This document shows positions 52,339 to 61,826 of a stretch of 64,000 nucleotides of DNA, one piece after another. Origin of the DNA: Prevotella ihumii (GTDB lineage: Bacteria; Bacteroidota; Bacteroidia; Bacteroidales; Bacteroidaceae); the NCBI RefSeq assembly GCF_900155655.1, contig NZ_LT706987.1, forward strand, positions 2,087,371 to 2,151,370, given 5' to 3'. The notes beneath the pieces are model-generated. The model had not been told where the DNA came from. It worked only from the letters and a program-made list of their open reading frames with translations, and made no database searches. The translations under genes and the position numbers were made by a program. Every line of letters begins with the position of its first letter. The first letter of the stretch is position 1.

Positions 52339-55300
52339 TTATGCGTTTTCGCTCCAGTCTTCCTTGCTCTTACGAACATAGCTTTGATAACGAAGTTTAG
52401 CCATCTGTTCAGCTGCATCGAAGAGTTCTTGTGCCTCGTTAGGATAAGCCTTCTTTACAGAGAGATAACGTACTTCACCCATCAAGAAGTCTTGGAACTT
52501 GCTCCAGTCAGGCTCCTTAGAGTCGAGTGAGAATGGGTTTTTGCCTTCTTCAGCCAACTGTGGGTTGTAACGCCACAAGTGCCAGTAACCGCTTTCAACA
52601 GCGCGAGCCTCTTCTGCTTGACTCTTACCCATAGCACCCTTAGCCTTCAAGCCGTGGTTGATACAAGGTGAGTAAGCAATGATGAGTGATGGACCTGGGT
52701 ATGCTTCAGCCTCACGGATAGCCTTGAGGGTCTGTGCTTGGTCTGCACCCATAGCGATTTGAGCAACGTAAACATAACCGTATGTAGTAGCCATCAAGCC
52801 AAGATCCTTTTTACGGATACGCTTACCAGAAGCTGCAAACTGTGCGATGGCACCGAGTGGGGTAGACTTAGAACTCTGACCACCTGTGTTAGAGTAAACC
52901 TCAGTATCGAGAACGAGTATATTTACGTCTTCGCCAGATGCGATAACGTGGTCGAGACCACCGTAACCAATGTCGTAAGAAGCACCGTCACCACCGATAA
53001 TCCATTGTGAACGCTTCACGAGATAATGCTCTAAGGTCTTCAATTCCTTGCAGATAGGACAACCTTGTTCTGCGCCAACTGCTATCAATGGTTTCAATGC
53101 TGCGCTTGATGCCTTAGATGCTTCAGAGTCGTCTTTGCTCTCCATCCATTTTTGAGCTGCCTCCTTAAATTCTGCAGGTACGTGGTCTTCGGTCAATGAG
53201 TCGGTCAAGAGTTTAGTGATACGTTCGCGCATCTTCTTGTTACCGATAGCCATACCCATACCAAATTCGCAGAAGTCTTCGAACAATGAGTTATCGAATG
53301 CTGGGCCTTGACCCTCTTCGTTGGTTGTATATGGTGTAGAAGGAATTGATGCAGAGTAGATTGAAGAACAACCAGTTGCATTAGCAATCATTTCACGATC
53401 ACCATACAATTGTGATACCAACTTAACGTATGGAGTTTCGCCACAACCTGCACAAGCACCAGAGAACTCGAACAAAGGTTGTGCAAACTGAGAGTTCTTT
53501 ACGTTGCTCTTGATGTCTACCAAGTGTTGCTTGGTCTTTACATTCTTAATGAGGTAGTTCCAGTTGTCAATTTGCTTCTGTTCGCGTACAAATGGTACCA
53601 TTGCCAATGCCTTGCCTTGCTTGTTGCCAGGACAAACATCAGCACAGTTGCCACAGCCTACACAGTCGAGAATGCTTACTTGGATACGGAAGTTCATTCC
53701 TGCCATAGGCTTTGGAACCTTCATTTCCAATGTCTTATCATCGAAGCCCTTGATTTCTTCATCGTCAAGAACGAATGGGCGGATACAAGCGTGAGGACAA
53801 ACGTAAGCACACTTGTTACACTGGATACAGTTTTCAGAAGTCCATTCAGGGTGGAAAGCTTCTACACCACGCTTTTCGAAAGCCGATGCACCGTTCTTCA
53901 TTGTACCGTCTACCATATCGTACTTGATGAAGTCTGATACCTTCAACAAGTCGCCTATCTGACCATTGATTGGACGTACAATTTCCTTGATGTATGCAGG
54001 TGCATCATCGTTAGGGTCTTCAGCATCGTCTGCAAGGTTTGCCCAAGCTGGGTCGATAGCCAAAGTCTTGTACTCGCCACCACGGTCTACAGCTGCGTAG
54101 TTTTTGTCTACAACATCCTGACCCTTATTGCCGTAAGATTTCACGATGAACTTCTTCATCTGTTCTACAGCCAAGTCTACTGGGATAACCTCAGTAATTC
54201 GGAAGAATGCACTCTGAAGAATGGTATTGGTACGGTTGCCGAGACCAATTTCCTGTGCTATCTTCGTAGCGTTGATATAGTAAAGGGTGATATTATTTTG
54301 AGCGAAGTAACGCTTAATCTTGTTTGGAAGGAAGTTAGCCAATTCTTCACCTTCGAAGATGGTATTCAAAAGGAATGTACCATTCTTCTGCAAACCACGG
54401 ATTACGTCGTACATACGGAGGTAAGCCTGAACGTGGCAAGCTACAAAGTTAGGAGTATTAACCTGATAGGTAGAACGGATAACGCTATCACCAAAACGGA
54501 GGTGAGAGCAAGTGAAACCGCCCGATTTCTTAGAGTCGTAAGAGAAATAAGCTTGGCAGTGCTTATCGGTGTTGTCGCCAATAATCTTTACAGAGTTCTT
54601 GTTTGCACCTACTGTACCATCAGCACCCAAACCATAGAACTTAGCTTCAAACATACCTTCGCCCCCCATTGGAATTTCTTCAATCAAAGGAAGAGAAGTA
54701 AAGGTAACATCATCAACGATACCTACTGTGAAGTGGTTCTTAGGTTCTGCCAATTCCAAGTTGTTGAATACAGAGATGATATGTGCTGGAGTTGTGTCAG
54801 AAGAACCGAGACCATAACGACCCCCAACAATCATTGGCTTGTTTTCTACATCGTAGAATGCGCTCTTAACGTCAAGGTACAATGGTTCGCCTTCAGCACC
54901 TGGTTCCTTAGTTCTGTCGAGTACAGCGATGCGTTTTACAGTCTTAGGAACTGCTGCCAACAAGTGCTTTGCAGAGAATGGACGATAAAGGTGTACTGAA
55001 ATCATACCAATCTTCTTGCCTTGCTTCATTTGGTAGTCGATAGCCTCACGAGCTGCCTCAGAAGCAGAACCCATAAGAATGATGATGTTTTCAGCATCTT
55101 CAGCGCCATAGTATGAGAAGAGGTGGTACTCACGACCTGTAATTTCTTTAATCTTTACCAAGTAATCTTCTACTACTTCAGGAATATTTTCGTAGTATTG
55201 GTTGCAAGCTTCACGGTGTGTGAAGAATGTTTCTGGATTTTCAGCAGTACCACGTGTTACAGGACGTTCTGGAGAGAGCGCACGGTCGCGGAAACGCTTA

Positions 55301-55905
55301 ATATCTTCTGGGTCGAGGAGTTTAGCAATTTCTTCTTGTTCGATAAGCTCTACCTTTTGGTATTCGTGTGATGTACGGAAACCATCGAAGAAGTTAACGA
55401 ATGGTATGCTGGTCTTCAATGTTGCGAGGTGAGGCACTGCTGTGAGGTCCATTACCTCCTGTACAGAGCCTGAGCAGAACATTGCGAAACCTGTCTGACG
55501 ACAAGCCATTACGTCTGAGTGGTCGCCAAAAATACACAAAGAGTGTGTAGCAATTGTACGAGCTGAAACGTCAAATACACAAGGTAACATTTCACCAGCA
55601 ATTTTGTACATATTAGGAATCATCAAGAGCAATCCCTGTGATGCTGTAAATGTTGTTGTAAGTGCACCTGCTTGCAATGAACCGTGCATTGCACCAGCTG
55701 CACCACCTTCAGACTGCATTTCCTGAACAGTAACAGTCTGTCCAAATAAGTTCTTTTTACCTTTTGCAGACCATGTATCTACATGTTCTGCCATCGGAGA
55801 AGATGGAGTAATAGGGTAGATAGCTGCTACCTCTGAAAACATGTAGCTCACGTGAGCTGCGGCCTCGTTTCCATCACAAGTGATGAACTTTTTTTCTTTA
55901 GCCAT
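52339..55905 (-). CDS. nifJ: Pyruvate:ferredoxin (flavodoxin) oxidoreductase
   Basis: 1,188 residues; converts pyruvate and CoA to acetyl-CoA and CO2 while reducing ferredoxin, a key anaerobic step. The N-terminal domain has IYPITPSSPMAEHVD. The middle ferredoxin-type domain shows CIQCNKCAYVCPHACIRP and CVGCGNCADVCPG for two [4Fe-4S] clusters. The C-terminal TPP domain has CAGCGETPY and IGGDGASYDIGYGG, plus VLDTEVYSNTGGQSSKSTPLG. All domains are on one chain, as in Bacteroidetes. Its reduced ferredoxin may feed the complex I lacking NuoEFG (inference). Confidence 0.96.
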   Translation of the reverse strand: MAKEKKFITCDGNEAAAHVSYMFSEVAAIYPITPSSPMAEHVDTWSAKGKKNLFGQTVTVQEMQSEGGAAGAMHGSLQAGALTTTFTASQGLLLMIPNMYKIAGEMLPCVFDVSARTIATHSLCIFGDHSDVMACRQTGFAMFCSGSVQEVMDLTAVPHLATLKTSIPFVNFFDGFRTSHEYQKVELIEQEEIAKLLDPEDIKRFRDRALSPERPVTRGTAENPETFFTHREACNQYYENIPEVVEDYLVKIKEITGREYHLFSYYGAEDAENIIILMGSASEAAREAIDYQMKQGKKIGMISVHLYRPFSAKHLLAAVPKTVKRIAVLDRTKEPGAEGEPLYLDVKSAFYDVENKPMIVGGRYGLGSSDTTPAHIISVFNNLELAEPKNHFTVGIVDDVTFTSLPLIEEIPMGGEGMFEAKFYGLGADGTVGANKNSVKIIGDNTDKHCQAYFSYDSKKSGGFTCSHLRFGDSVIRSTYQVNTPNFVACHVQAYLRMYDVIRGLQKNGTFLLNTIFEGEELANFLPNKIKRYFAQNNITLYYINATKIAQEIGLGNRTNTILQSAFFRITEVIPVDLAVEQMKKFIVKSYGNKGQDVVDKNYAAVDRGGEYKTLAIDPAWANLADDAEDPNDDAPAYIKEIVRPINGQIGDLLKVSDFIKYDMVDGTMKNGASAFEKRGVEAFHPEWTSENCIQCNKCAYVCPHACIRPFVLDDEEIKGFDDKTLEMKVPKPMAGMNFRIQVSILDCVGCGNCADVCPGNKQGKALAMVPFVREQKQIDNWNYLIKNVKTKQHLVDIKSNVKNSQFAQPLFEFSGACAGCGETPYVKLVSQLYGDREMIANATGCSSIYSASIPSTPYTTNEEGQGPAFDNSLFEDFCEFGMGMAIGNKKMRERITKLLTDSLTEDHVPAEFKEAAQKWMESKDDSEASKASSAALKPLIAVGAEQGCPICKELKTLEHYLVKRSQWIIGGDGASYDIGYGGLDHVIASGEDVNILVLDTEVYSNTGGQSSKSTPLGAIAQFAASGKRIRKKDLGLMATTYGYVYVAQIAMGADQAQTLKAIREAEAYPGPSLIIAYSPCINHGLKAKGAMGKSQAEEARAVESGYWHLWRYNPQLAEEGKNPFSLDSKEPDWSKFQDFLMGEVRYLSVKKAYPNEAQELFDAAEQMAKLRYQSYVRKSKEDWSENA

Positions 55906-56024
55906 TTCCTTTAATTTATTAAATTATTCTTATAATGTTTTTGGTCTTTGTATGGGCCTATTTTAATCAATCTTTATAATAAAGCTTGTTTGTCTTTGTT
56001 TGTTGGTTTAGCATTTGTATTTGG

Positions 56025-57209
56025 CTAATACAGAAATCCTAACAACCATAGTGGAATTTTATTATCTCGTCCCACTTCTGTATTGTATCGTGCGTAAAAT
56101 GTATCGCTGCTCAATCTCATTTTTGTATTTTCTGCATCACAAATTCTAAACTTCTTTACATTATCTATAATGTAACTTCCTTGTTTATTCCCCTCATTTA
56201 CTAAGTGTTCTGGCCAAAGTGCATTGACAAAGAACGTCTCCATTAATTGTTGTTGTTCTACCTGAATAGGATAAATTGCGTAAATCAAGTTCGTGTTATT
56301 CATTATCACCTTGGCAGGTTTCTTTGGAAACTCCTGTCCTACGGGGTAGATAATGTTTATCAATCGTGAGTCGGCAAGATACTTAATATAGTTCATCACC
56401 GTTGCACGACTGGTATTTATCTCTTGTGCCAAGTTGCTAATGTTGGGCGATTTTGGTCCTTCTACTGCCAAATGGTAGAAGAGTTTCTTAATTTTTGTGA
56501 GGTATTTCAGTTCTATCTGTTTGATGAGAAGTATATCAACTTCAATCATCATATTCATTGTTTTCAATAGATTTTCCGAATAGTTTCGGTTCTCTAAGAA
56601 GAAAGGATAGAACCCGTGGTGAATATACTCTTGAAAGTATTTCAATGGGCTCACCTTTGCTAATATCTCTTTTGTTATCGATTCGTGATTGTAAAGAATG
56701 TTGTCCAACTTATAAGCAGGGAAGTTGTTGCCTGTTTTAAAGTTTAGAAACTCTCTGAACGAGAACCCTGTAAGGTTGTAACTCTTTACAATACCATTTA
56801 GTTCAACGTTTTCTTGCTTTAGTCGCATTACGCTTGAACCAGTAAATACAATCTTTAAGTCAGGATAACTGTCGTAACATTTTCTTAGTTCGCTGCTCCA
56901 ATTCTGCTGCTTAAATACTTGATCGATGAGTAGTACACGACCTCCGCCACGATAAAATTCTCCTGCAAAGTCGGAAATGCCTTTCCCTTGGAAGAAGAAG
57001 TTGTTCATATTAATGTACAAACACTGGCGGTCTAAAGCGCCAAAGCGTTCTTTAGCGTACTGCAGAAGGAAAGTAGTTTTTCCTACTCCGCGTGCTCCTT
57101 TTATACCAATCAAGCGGTCATTCCAGTCTATCTCATCCATTAGGAGTCGGCGAACTGGAGCGTAATTATGCTCTACAAGATAAGCGTGAGTACGAAAAAA
57201 TGCGTCCAT
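56025..57209 (-). CDS. AAA-family ATP-binding protein (AAA_14 type)
   Basis: 394 residues. P-loop GIKGARGVGKTTFLLQYAKE (~34-53) and FTGSSVMRLKQ (sensor-like) mark an AAA_14 domain. The C-terminal part has a winged-helix segment (NISNLAQEINTSRATVMNYI) and ends like DUF4143/archaeal-type ATPases. Such genes are numerous in Bacteroidetes and their role is poorly known. The TAATTTTG box (minus; plus 57219-57226) is nine bases from the start codon. Confidence 0.8.
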   Translation of the reverse strand: MDAFFRTHAYLVEHNYAPVRRLLMDEIDWNDRLIGIKGARGVGKTTFLLQYAKERFGALDRQCLYINMNNFFFQGKGISDFAGEFYRGGGRVLLIDQVFKQQNWSSELRKCYDSYPDLKIVFTGSSVMRLKQENVELNGIVKSYNLTGFSFREFLNFKTGNNFPAYKLDNILYNHESITKEILAKVSPLKYFQEYIHHGFYPFFLENRNYSENLLKTMNMMIEVDILLIKQIELKYLTKIKKLFYHLAVEGPKSPNISNLAQEINTSRATVMNYIKYLADSRLINIIYPVGQEFPKKPAKVIMNNTNLIYAIYPIQVEQQQLMETFFVNALWPEHLVNEGNKQGSYIIDNVKKFRICDAENTKMRLSSDTFYARYNTEVGRDNKIPLWLLGFLY

Positions 57210-57476
57210 TTATATTTGCAAAATTATTTCATTTAAGCGTTATAACAAGTCTGTTGGCTTGCGAATTTTCATCTCTTGCTGCATTGTCGTCTTTCTAAAA
57301 AGATGTTGCTAACGTGTGCAATGTGCAGCTAAATATTGTCCTTCTTCGTAATTGAGGGAAAAAGAAATCTTTTAAATATTAGCTGCAAAGATAATACTTT
57401 ATTCTTTAATTTGCAAACTATAGATTACAAAATGCGTCTTTTTTTGATTTTATTTTGTGTTAACTATACTTTAACG

Positions 57477-57484
57477 TACCTTTG
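57477..57484 (+). promoter_or_regulatory. TAnnTTTG promoter of the ATP-grasp-like gene
   Basis: TACCTTTG, 26 bp before the ATG at 57510, excluding the upstream start at 57336. Confidence 0.6.
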
Positions 57485-57509
57485 TAGTCGAAAATTTAAA
57501 ATTATTGAC

Positions 57510-58631
57510 ATGAAACTTCATATCTTCAACCCTGAACACGATTTGGCATTGGCTCAAAACGATAAGTTTTTTACAGCTCCTCACGCTGCTCGTGTATTGC
57601 GTAACGACTTGTCTTTTCTTCCTTTCTTTTGGGCTGAAGATGGTGATTTGGTGTTTGTTGACGATTTGTCTTCAGCTCAAACCAAGGCTTCTAAGTTTCA
57701 GCGATTGAGCCATGCTGTACAATTTGTTGATAAAACCACTCTTGCAGCCCATCTTTCAGCAATAACTGCTGTAGAACCTTGGGGGTGGGACACTACTATC
57801 TGTCAGCAAATGAGAACTTTAGGGTTGCCTTCCGCCTTGCTTCCTACCGATACACAGCTTAGTGATATACGCCAGATGAGCCATCGCAAGTTTGCTGTAG
57901 ATATGCTTTCTGATCTTCGTACGCATTTCAGTTCTAATAATATAATAGGTAAATCACGTTTTGTTACCAATATGGACGAATTGCGTGCTGTTGTTTCCGA
58001 GCACCCTATGTCGGTAATAAAAGCTCCTTGGAGCAGTAGTGGGCGCGGCATACGGTATGTGGAGCGAAATATGGACGTGGTTCATGCCAATTGGGCGAAT
58101 AACGTTATCCATCGTCAAGGTGGAATTGTGGTAGAGCCTTATTATAATAAGGTGAGAGATTTTGCTTTAGAGTTTTCTATTGTTCATGGTAAAGTTTCCT
58201 ATTTAGGTTTATCGCTTTTTCAAACCGTAAACGGGTCGTACACGGGCAACCTTATTGCATCAGAAAGTGTTAAACGTGAAATCTTAGGCGAATATATCGA
58301 CTTGTCCTTGTTCGATGCCGTAGTAGCCTATCTTCTTTCTGCCTTATCTTCTCGCATAGGTGAGGGGTATGAGGGTGTTTTTGGCATTGATATGATGGTT
58401 GTTGCCAATCCTATGTCGGCTCATCTTTCTACCAAGTCGTTCCTTCTTCACCCCTTTGTCGAGTTAAATCTTCGCCGCACAATGGGCCACGTAGCCTTAT
58501 CTGCGGTTCGTCTTCCCTTGTCGGGTACTAAAATAATGCATATAGATTTTGATGGTTTGCATCACCATCTGCAATTTAAGCGTTATTTGTGCGAAGCCGA
58601 TTTAGCGAGTGTACAGCCACGCCACAGCTAA
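57510..58631 (+). CDS. Conserved Bacteroidetes protein, ATP-grasp-like
   Basis: 373 residues from the ATG at 57510 (MKLHIFNPEHDLALAQNDKF). VIKAPWSSSGRGIRYVERN resembles the phosphate-binding loop of ATP-grasp ligases. VVEPYYNKVRDFALEFSI and GYEGVFGIDMMVV...VELNLRRTMGHVAL match the metal-binding strand and C-terminal part of that fold. The substrate is unknown; no neighbouring biosynthetic genes help. Its end overlaps a small gene on the opposite strand. Confidence 0.75.
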   Translation: MKLHIFNPEHDLALAQNDKFFTAPHAARVLRNDLSFLPFFWAEDGDLVFVDDLSSAQTKASKFQRLSHAVQFVDKTTLAAHLSAITAVEPWGWDTTICQQMRTLGLPSALLPTDTQLSDIRQMSHRKFAVDMLSDLRTHFSSNNIIGKSRFVTNMDELRAVVSEHPMSVIKAPWSSSGRGIRYVERNMDVVHANWANNVIHRQGGIVVEPYYNKVRDFALEFSIVHGKVSYLGLSLFQTVNGSYTGNLIASESVKREILGEYIDLSLFDAVVAYLLSALSSRIGEGYEGVFGIDMMVVANPMSAHLSTKSFLLHPFVELNLRRTMGHVALSAVRLPLSGTKIMHIDFDGLHHHLQFKRYLCEADLASVQPRHS

Positions 58632-58760
58632 CATTACTGCTATGGCTGAAGCTATAACAAGGAAGAGTGTAACTTTGCCTATCATTCTTCGTTTCTGTTG
58701 TACAGATACGTGTCGTTCTTGACTAAATCCGCTGTACTGACTTTGTTGAATGCTGTTCAT
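58602..58760 (-). CDS. Small single-helix membrane protein (52 residues)
   Basis: The frame starts MNSIQQSQYSGFSQERHVSV and has a polar, Gln-rich N-terminus, a QQKRR basic patch and then one hydrophobic segment (VTLFLVIASAIAVMLAVAWL). It ends YTR. The pattern of basic residues before the helix fits an N-in membrane protein. It overlaps the 3' end of the converging ATP-grasp-like gene by 30 bp. Too short for most gene callers. No family recognised, and the promoter is weak. Confidence 0.55.
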   Translation of the reverse strand: MNSIQQSQYSGFSQERHVSVQQKRRMIGKVTLFLVIASAIAVMLAVAWLYTR

Positions 58761-58833
58761 TTTAAAGTTCTTAATTACTATTATCCTGTTAAATCTTTTT
58801 TTGTTATGTATAGCTACAAATATGGAAATTTTA

Positions 58834-58957
58834 TTTAACCCAAATCGGCCAGTCGGACCAGTCAGACCAGTCAGACCAGTCGGACTTGTCTGACACGTCT
58901 GACTCGTCTGACAAGTCCGACTGGTCCGACTGGTCCGACTGGCCGATTTGGGTTAAA
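58834..58957. repeat. Family H repeat, copy 10
   Basis: Arms TTTAACCCAAATCGGCCAG and CTGGCCGATTTGGGTTAAA with about ten 9-bp units; a long, nearly perfect hairpin. The arm reads GGCC where others have GGTCGTTAGACC, changed on both sides alike. It follows the porin gene (minus strand). Confidence 0.85.
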
Positions 58958-58988
58958 TGAGCTTTCCATATTTGTATTATTTTGCTGC

Positions 58989-60113
58989 TTAAAATCTGAA
59001 GCTAAGCTGCATATCCACCATCGAATAGTTTGGTTCTGCCAAGGCACGATCGTGCACATAGGCATATTCTGTGGTAAGCTGAATATTCTTGTTCAATTTG
59101 TAGTTTAATCCTACTTCGTACAATGATTTCTGCTTATCAGCTCCGCCTGTAGGTTGATACATATCATAGCGTGCCTTTGCATATAGCTTTTCTTTCATCA
59201 AAGGAGCTATGACCAATGCATATACACCTTGTGCTTCTGTGCCATTGTTGCTTAGCGTACAATCCTTGGCTGCTGCATCGTTAGTATTGTTCATACGTTT
59301 TGCGAAGGCAGCACCTGTAGAGTGGATATACTCTGAACGGAACGTCCAATCGTTCTTTACGTATTCTGCTGAGAAAGCATAGCGGCGTTGTTGCAATTTT
59401 CTAACCCCTTGTTGTGCCACACCGTTCTCATCGTTCCACGTTCCCTTCCGCGCATACGAACCTGTCCAACCAAACCAACCCAAGCGCATACCCTTGATAG
59501 GCATTACCCAAATACCACCGATGATGTTTTTTTGTTGGTCAACGTCCTTCAAGTTGATACCTTGTCCATTGAATACGCCCACTTGATAGTGAATAAGGTT
59601 GCGACCCTTGCTATTCTTCACAAAGTCGCCTTGAACCTGAACACCTATATCTCTACCGTTAGAACTGTGCATACCTGTGCGGTCTGAAAATCCTGCTAAG
59701 CTTATGATGCTTTGTGCTAGAGTCATAAACCCTTGGTCTATAGGGTTCATTGGGTTTTCAAATGTAAATGGGTTTTTGAATTGTCCCACTTTTAACTTAA
59801 CGAATGAGTACTTTTGCCACTCTGTATAGAGGTCTACTACACGTGGTGATGTTCCTAATGTTGAAGTATTTCCGTTGAATTGGATTTGAGCTTTCCACGC
59901 CCAATCGTCAAAGATACGCCCATCAAGCGATATACGTCCTAAACGCAAATTGAACGAGTTTGCTTTAGCATTCTTTTGGCTCGTAAATTGATATTGCGCT
60001 ATGCCATATCCTGAAAGCTTAATGTTGTTAATCCATTTTGGGGTATCTGCTTGTGTGTTAAGCCATCCCAACGCCATAGCGGTCATAACGAAAAACTTCT
60101 TCATAATTGTCAA
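58989..60113 (-). CDS. Outer-membrane porin (phosphate-selective porin O/P-like)
   Basis: 374 residues with a signal peptide (MKKFFVMTAMALGWLNTQA). The barrel carries short alternating strands, INNIKLSGYGIAQYQFTS near the start and FNLRLGRISLDGRIFDDWAW, ending in the aromatic QLSFRF typical of outer-membrane barrels. The family is OprO/OprP-like; in Bacteroidetes these porins pass anions or small solutes. The start could be 60113 or the ATG at 60104. Promoter TACCTTTG (minus; plus 60134-60141). Confidence 0.85.
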   Translation of the reverse strand: MTIMKKFFVMTAMALGWLNTQADTPKWINNIKLSGYGIAQYQFTSQKNAKANSFNLRLGRISLDGRIFDDWAWKAQIQFNGNTSTLGTSPRVVDLYTEWQKYSFVKLKVGQFKNPFTFENPMNPIDQGFMTLAQSIISLAGFSDRTGMHSSNGRDIGVQVQGDFVKNSKGRNLIHYQVGVFNGQGINLKDVDQQKNIIGGIWVMPIKGMRLGWFGWTGSYARKGTWNDENGVAQQGVRKLQQRRYAFSAEYVKNDWTFRSEYIHSTGAAFAKRMNNTNDAAAKDCTLSNNGTEAQGVYALVIAPLMKEKLYAKARYDMYQPTGGADKQKSLYEVGLNYKLNKNIQLTTEYAYVHDRALAEPNYSMVDMQLSFRF

Positions 60114-60329
60114 TGTATTGTATTTTATGTTTGCAAAGGTAATTAAAAATATCTTTAATGACTTATATTTCTTGTTCTTTTGTAGTTTTATACGACAAAT
60201 AGATAAATTAACAAGCTATTTTTGTAGAATTTATCTATGACATAGCAGAAACAAGTGCACTCCGACAAGAAGTGTGCTTGTTTTCTTAACTAAATATAAT
60301 GTGATGAATTGTTGTGGCTTTTGCCTTGT

Positions 60330-60785
60330 TTAAAAAGGACCAAAGGTTAGACTACATATATTTTTAAAGGTTGAGATAGTGAAGAATCGTGCGCCTTTTT
60401 CGTCGTAGCCTACAATGAAGCGTCCGTCTTCTTCGTCTTCAGATGGGGTGGTAGGATAACTTTGTGCATACTTTTCGCCCAATTTATCCATACATTTCAC
60501 TGCTTCTGTTGGGTTTTTGCAGTTGTTCTTCAGTCTTAACTGGTTCAAGCGACCCTTGCTGTCGAAAAAGAATTTAGCCTCGTTAAAGGTTTCACCATCA
60601 AACTGTACATTATTAAATATTGCGTTGTCGGCTTGTGTTGTTACAGGTTCTCCAAAGCGTGTTTTAAGTGTAGTCATAGCTTGTTCGTACTCTGTCATAA
60701 ATTCTACTCCATCTATAAATTTCTGTGCAGACATATTCATACAAATAGCGAACATTGCTGCAATAAGTATTAATTTTTTCTTCAT
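60330..60785 (-). CDS. Small secreted protein of unknown function
   Basis: 151 residues; signal peptide MKKKLILIAAMFAICMNMSAQ. The mature domain (FMTEYEQAMTTLKTRFGEPV, FFFDSKGRLNQLRL) looks like a compact alpha/beta periplasmic module of the type found in many Bacteroidetes. Promoter TACATTTG (minus; plus 60823-60830). Not recognised. Confidence 0.7.
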   Translation of the reverse strand: MKKKLILIAAMFAICMNMSAQKFIDGVEFMTEYEQAMTTLKTRFGEPVTTQADNAIFNNVQFDGETFNEAKFFFDSKGRLNQLRLKNNCKNPTEAVKCMDKLGEKYAQSYPTTPSEDEEDGRFIVGYDEKGARFFTISTFKNICSLTFGPF

Positions 60786-61079
60786 TGATAGTTATATTGC
60801 ATAATTTATCGTGATGACTGTGCAAATGTACGATAAAATAATTTAAAAAGCAAGATTTTATGTTCAAAAAGTATGTTTTATATGTGTTTAACTACAATTG
60901 AGAGTTAGATGATGACCATAAGATAAATACTTCGTTTTTACAAAAGTACCCCAACTTCGTTTTTTAATATTTTATGTTAAGCGTTTTAATTTTATCGACC
61001 TTATCAATACGTTTTAGTTTCTTATAGATAATATAACTATACTTAACAAGATAAGGTGCGAGATGGCTATCCTCTGTTT

Positions 61080-61500
61080 GTTTCATTTTAACATTTCAAA
61101 CCGTGAAATAGAATTATTCTGTATTTCGTATTTATAGTTTTAAAACACGTATTGTTGATTTGTGCGTTCCCAAAGTTTAAGTTTGGGAGCCTCAAACATA
61201 TATGTATTGCATTGTCATAGTTCAACTTTGGTAGGCCCATAGTTCAACTTTAGGTTGCTAAAATACCCCGAAACACCGCATTTTTTGTTGGTTTTGTCGT
61301 TTTTATAGTTTTATGTTTCCAAAGTTTCGGGTGCATTGTTTTGCACATATTACTTATTATGTGTGTTAATGTTCTGTTTATTAAGTGTTTACGATTGCAC
61401 ACAAATTTAGCCCACTCTTGTGTGCAATATGTCTTTATGTTCTAAATCTGTGAAATATGGCATGATGAATTAACATTTCCGTTCTATAAATCAGAAAATA
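61080..61500. repeat. ACATATATGT / GTTCAACTTTG module repeat, copy D, in a 1-kb gene-free gap
   Basis: Starts TTTAACATTTCAAACCG, runs through AAAACACGTATT, CCCAAAGTTTAAGTTTGGG, CAAACATATATGTATTGC and two CATAGTTCAACTTT copies. It ends with CGATTGCACACAAATTTAGCCC and ATTAACATTTCCG. The order matches the 22.83-23.23 kb stretch. The whole gap 60786-61826 contains no believable gene apart from the promoter at its end. Confidence 0.6.
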
Positions 61501-61771
61501 TGAAGAGAATAACCGACAATAAATATAAGGTTGGTGGGGCACAATTGTGCTAAATGATGTTTTGCGCGTAAAGATGCGCCAAAAAGTTTTAGTAAAAACG
61601 TTGTTTTAGAAGTGCAAAATTAGCGTTGGTGATGCAACTGTAAAGGTTGTTTTGCGATTTCTTTACAGCGTTATTTGACAAATATAGGTGATTTTTGTAT
61701 AAAAAACGATTAAAAGATAGATATTTATAAAAAATGTGCACTTAAAACTTGAAATTGTAAAAGAAAAAACT

Positions 61772-61779
61772 TATATTTG
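61772..61779 (+). promoter_or_regulatory. TAnnTTTG promoter of the AraC-type gene
   Basis: TATATTTG about 47 bp before the ATG at 61827. Confidence 0.55.
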
Positions 61780-61826
61780 CAAAAATAAAACTTGACACCG
61801 TAGTCGTTTGAAATCTTACAATTATT

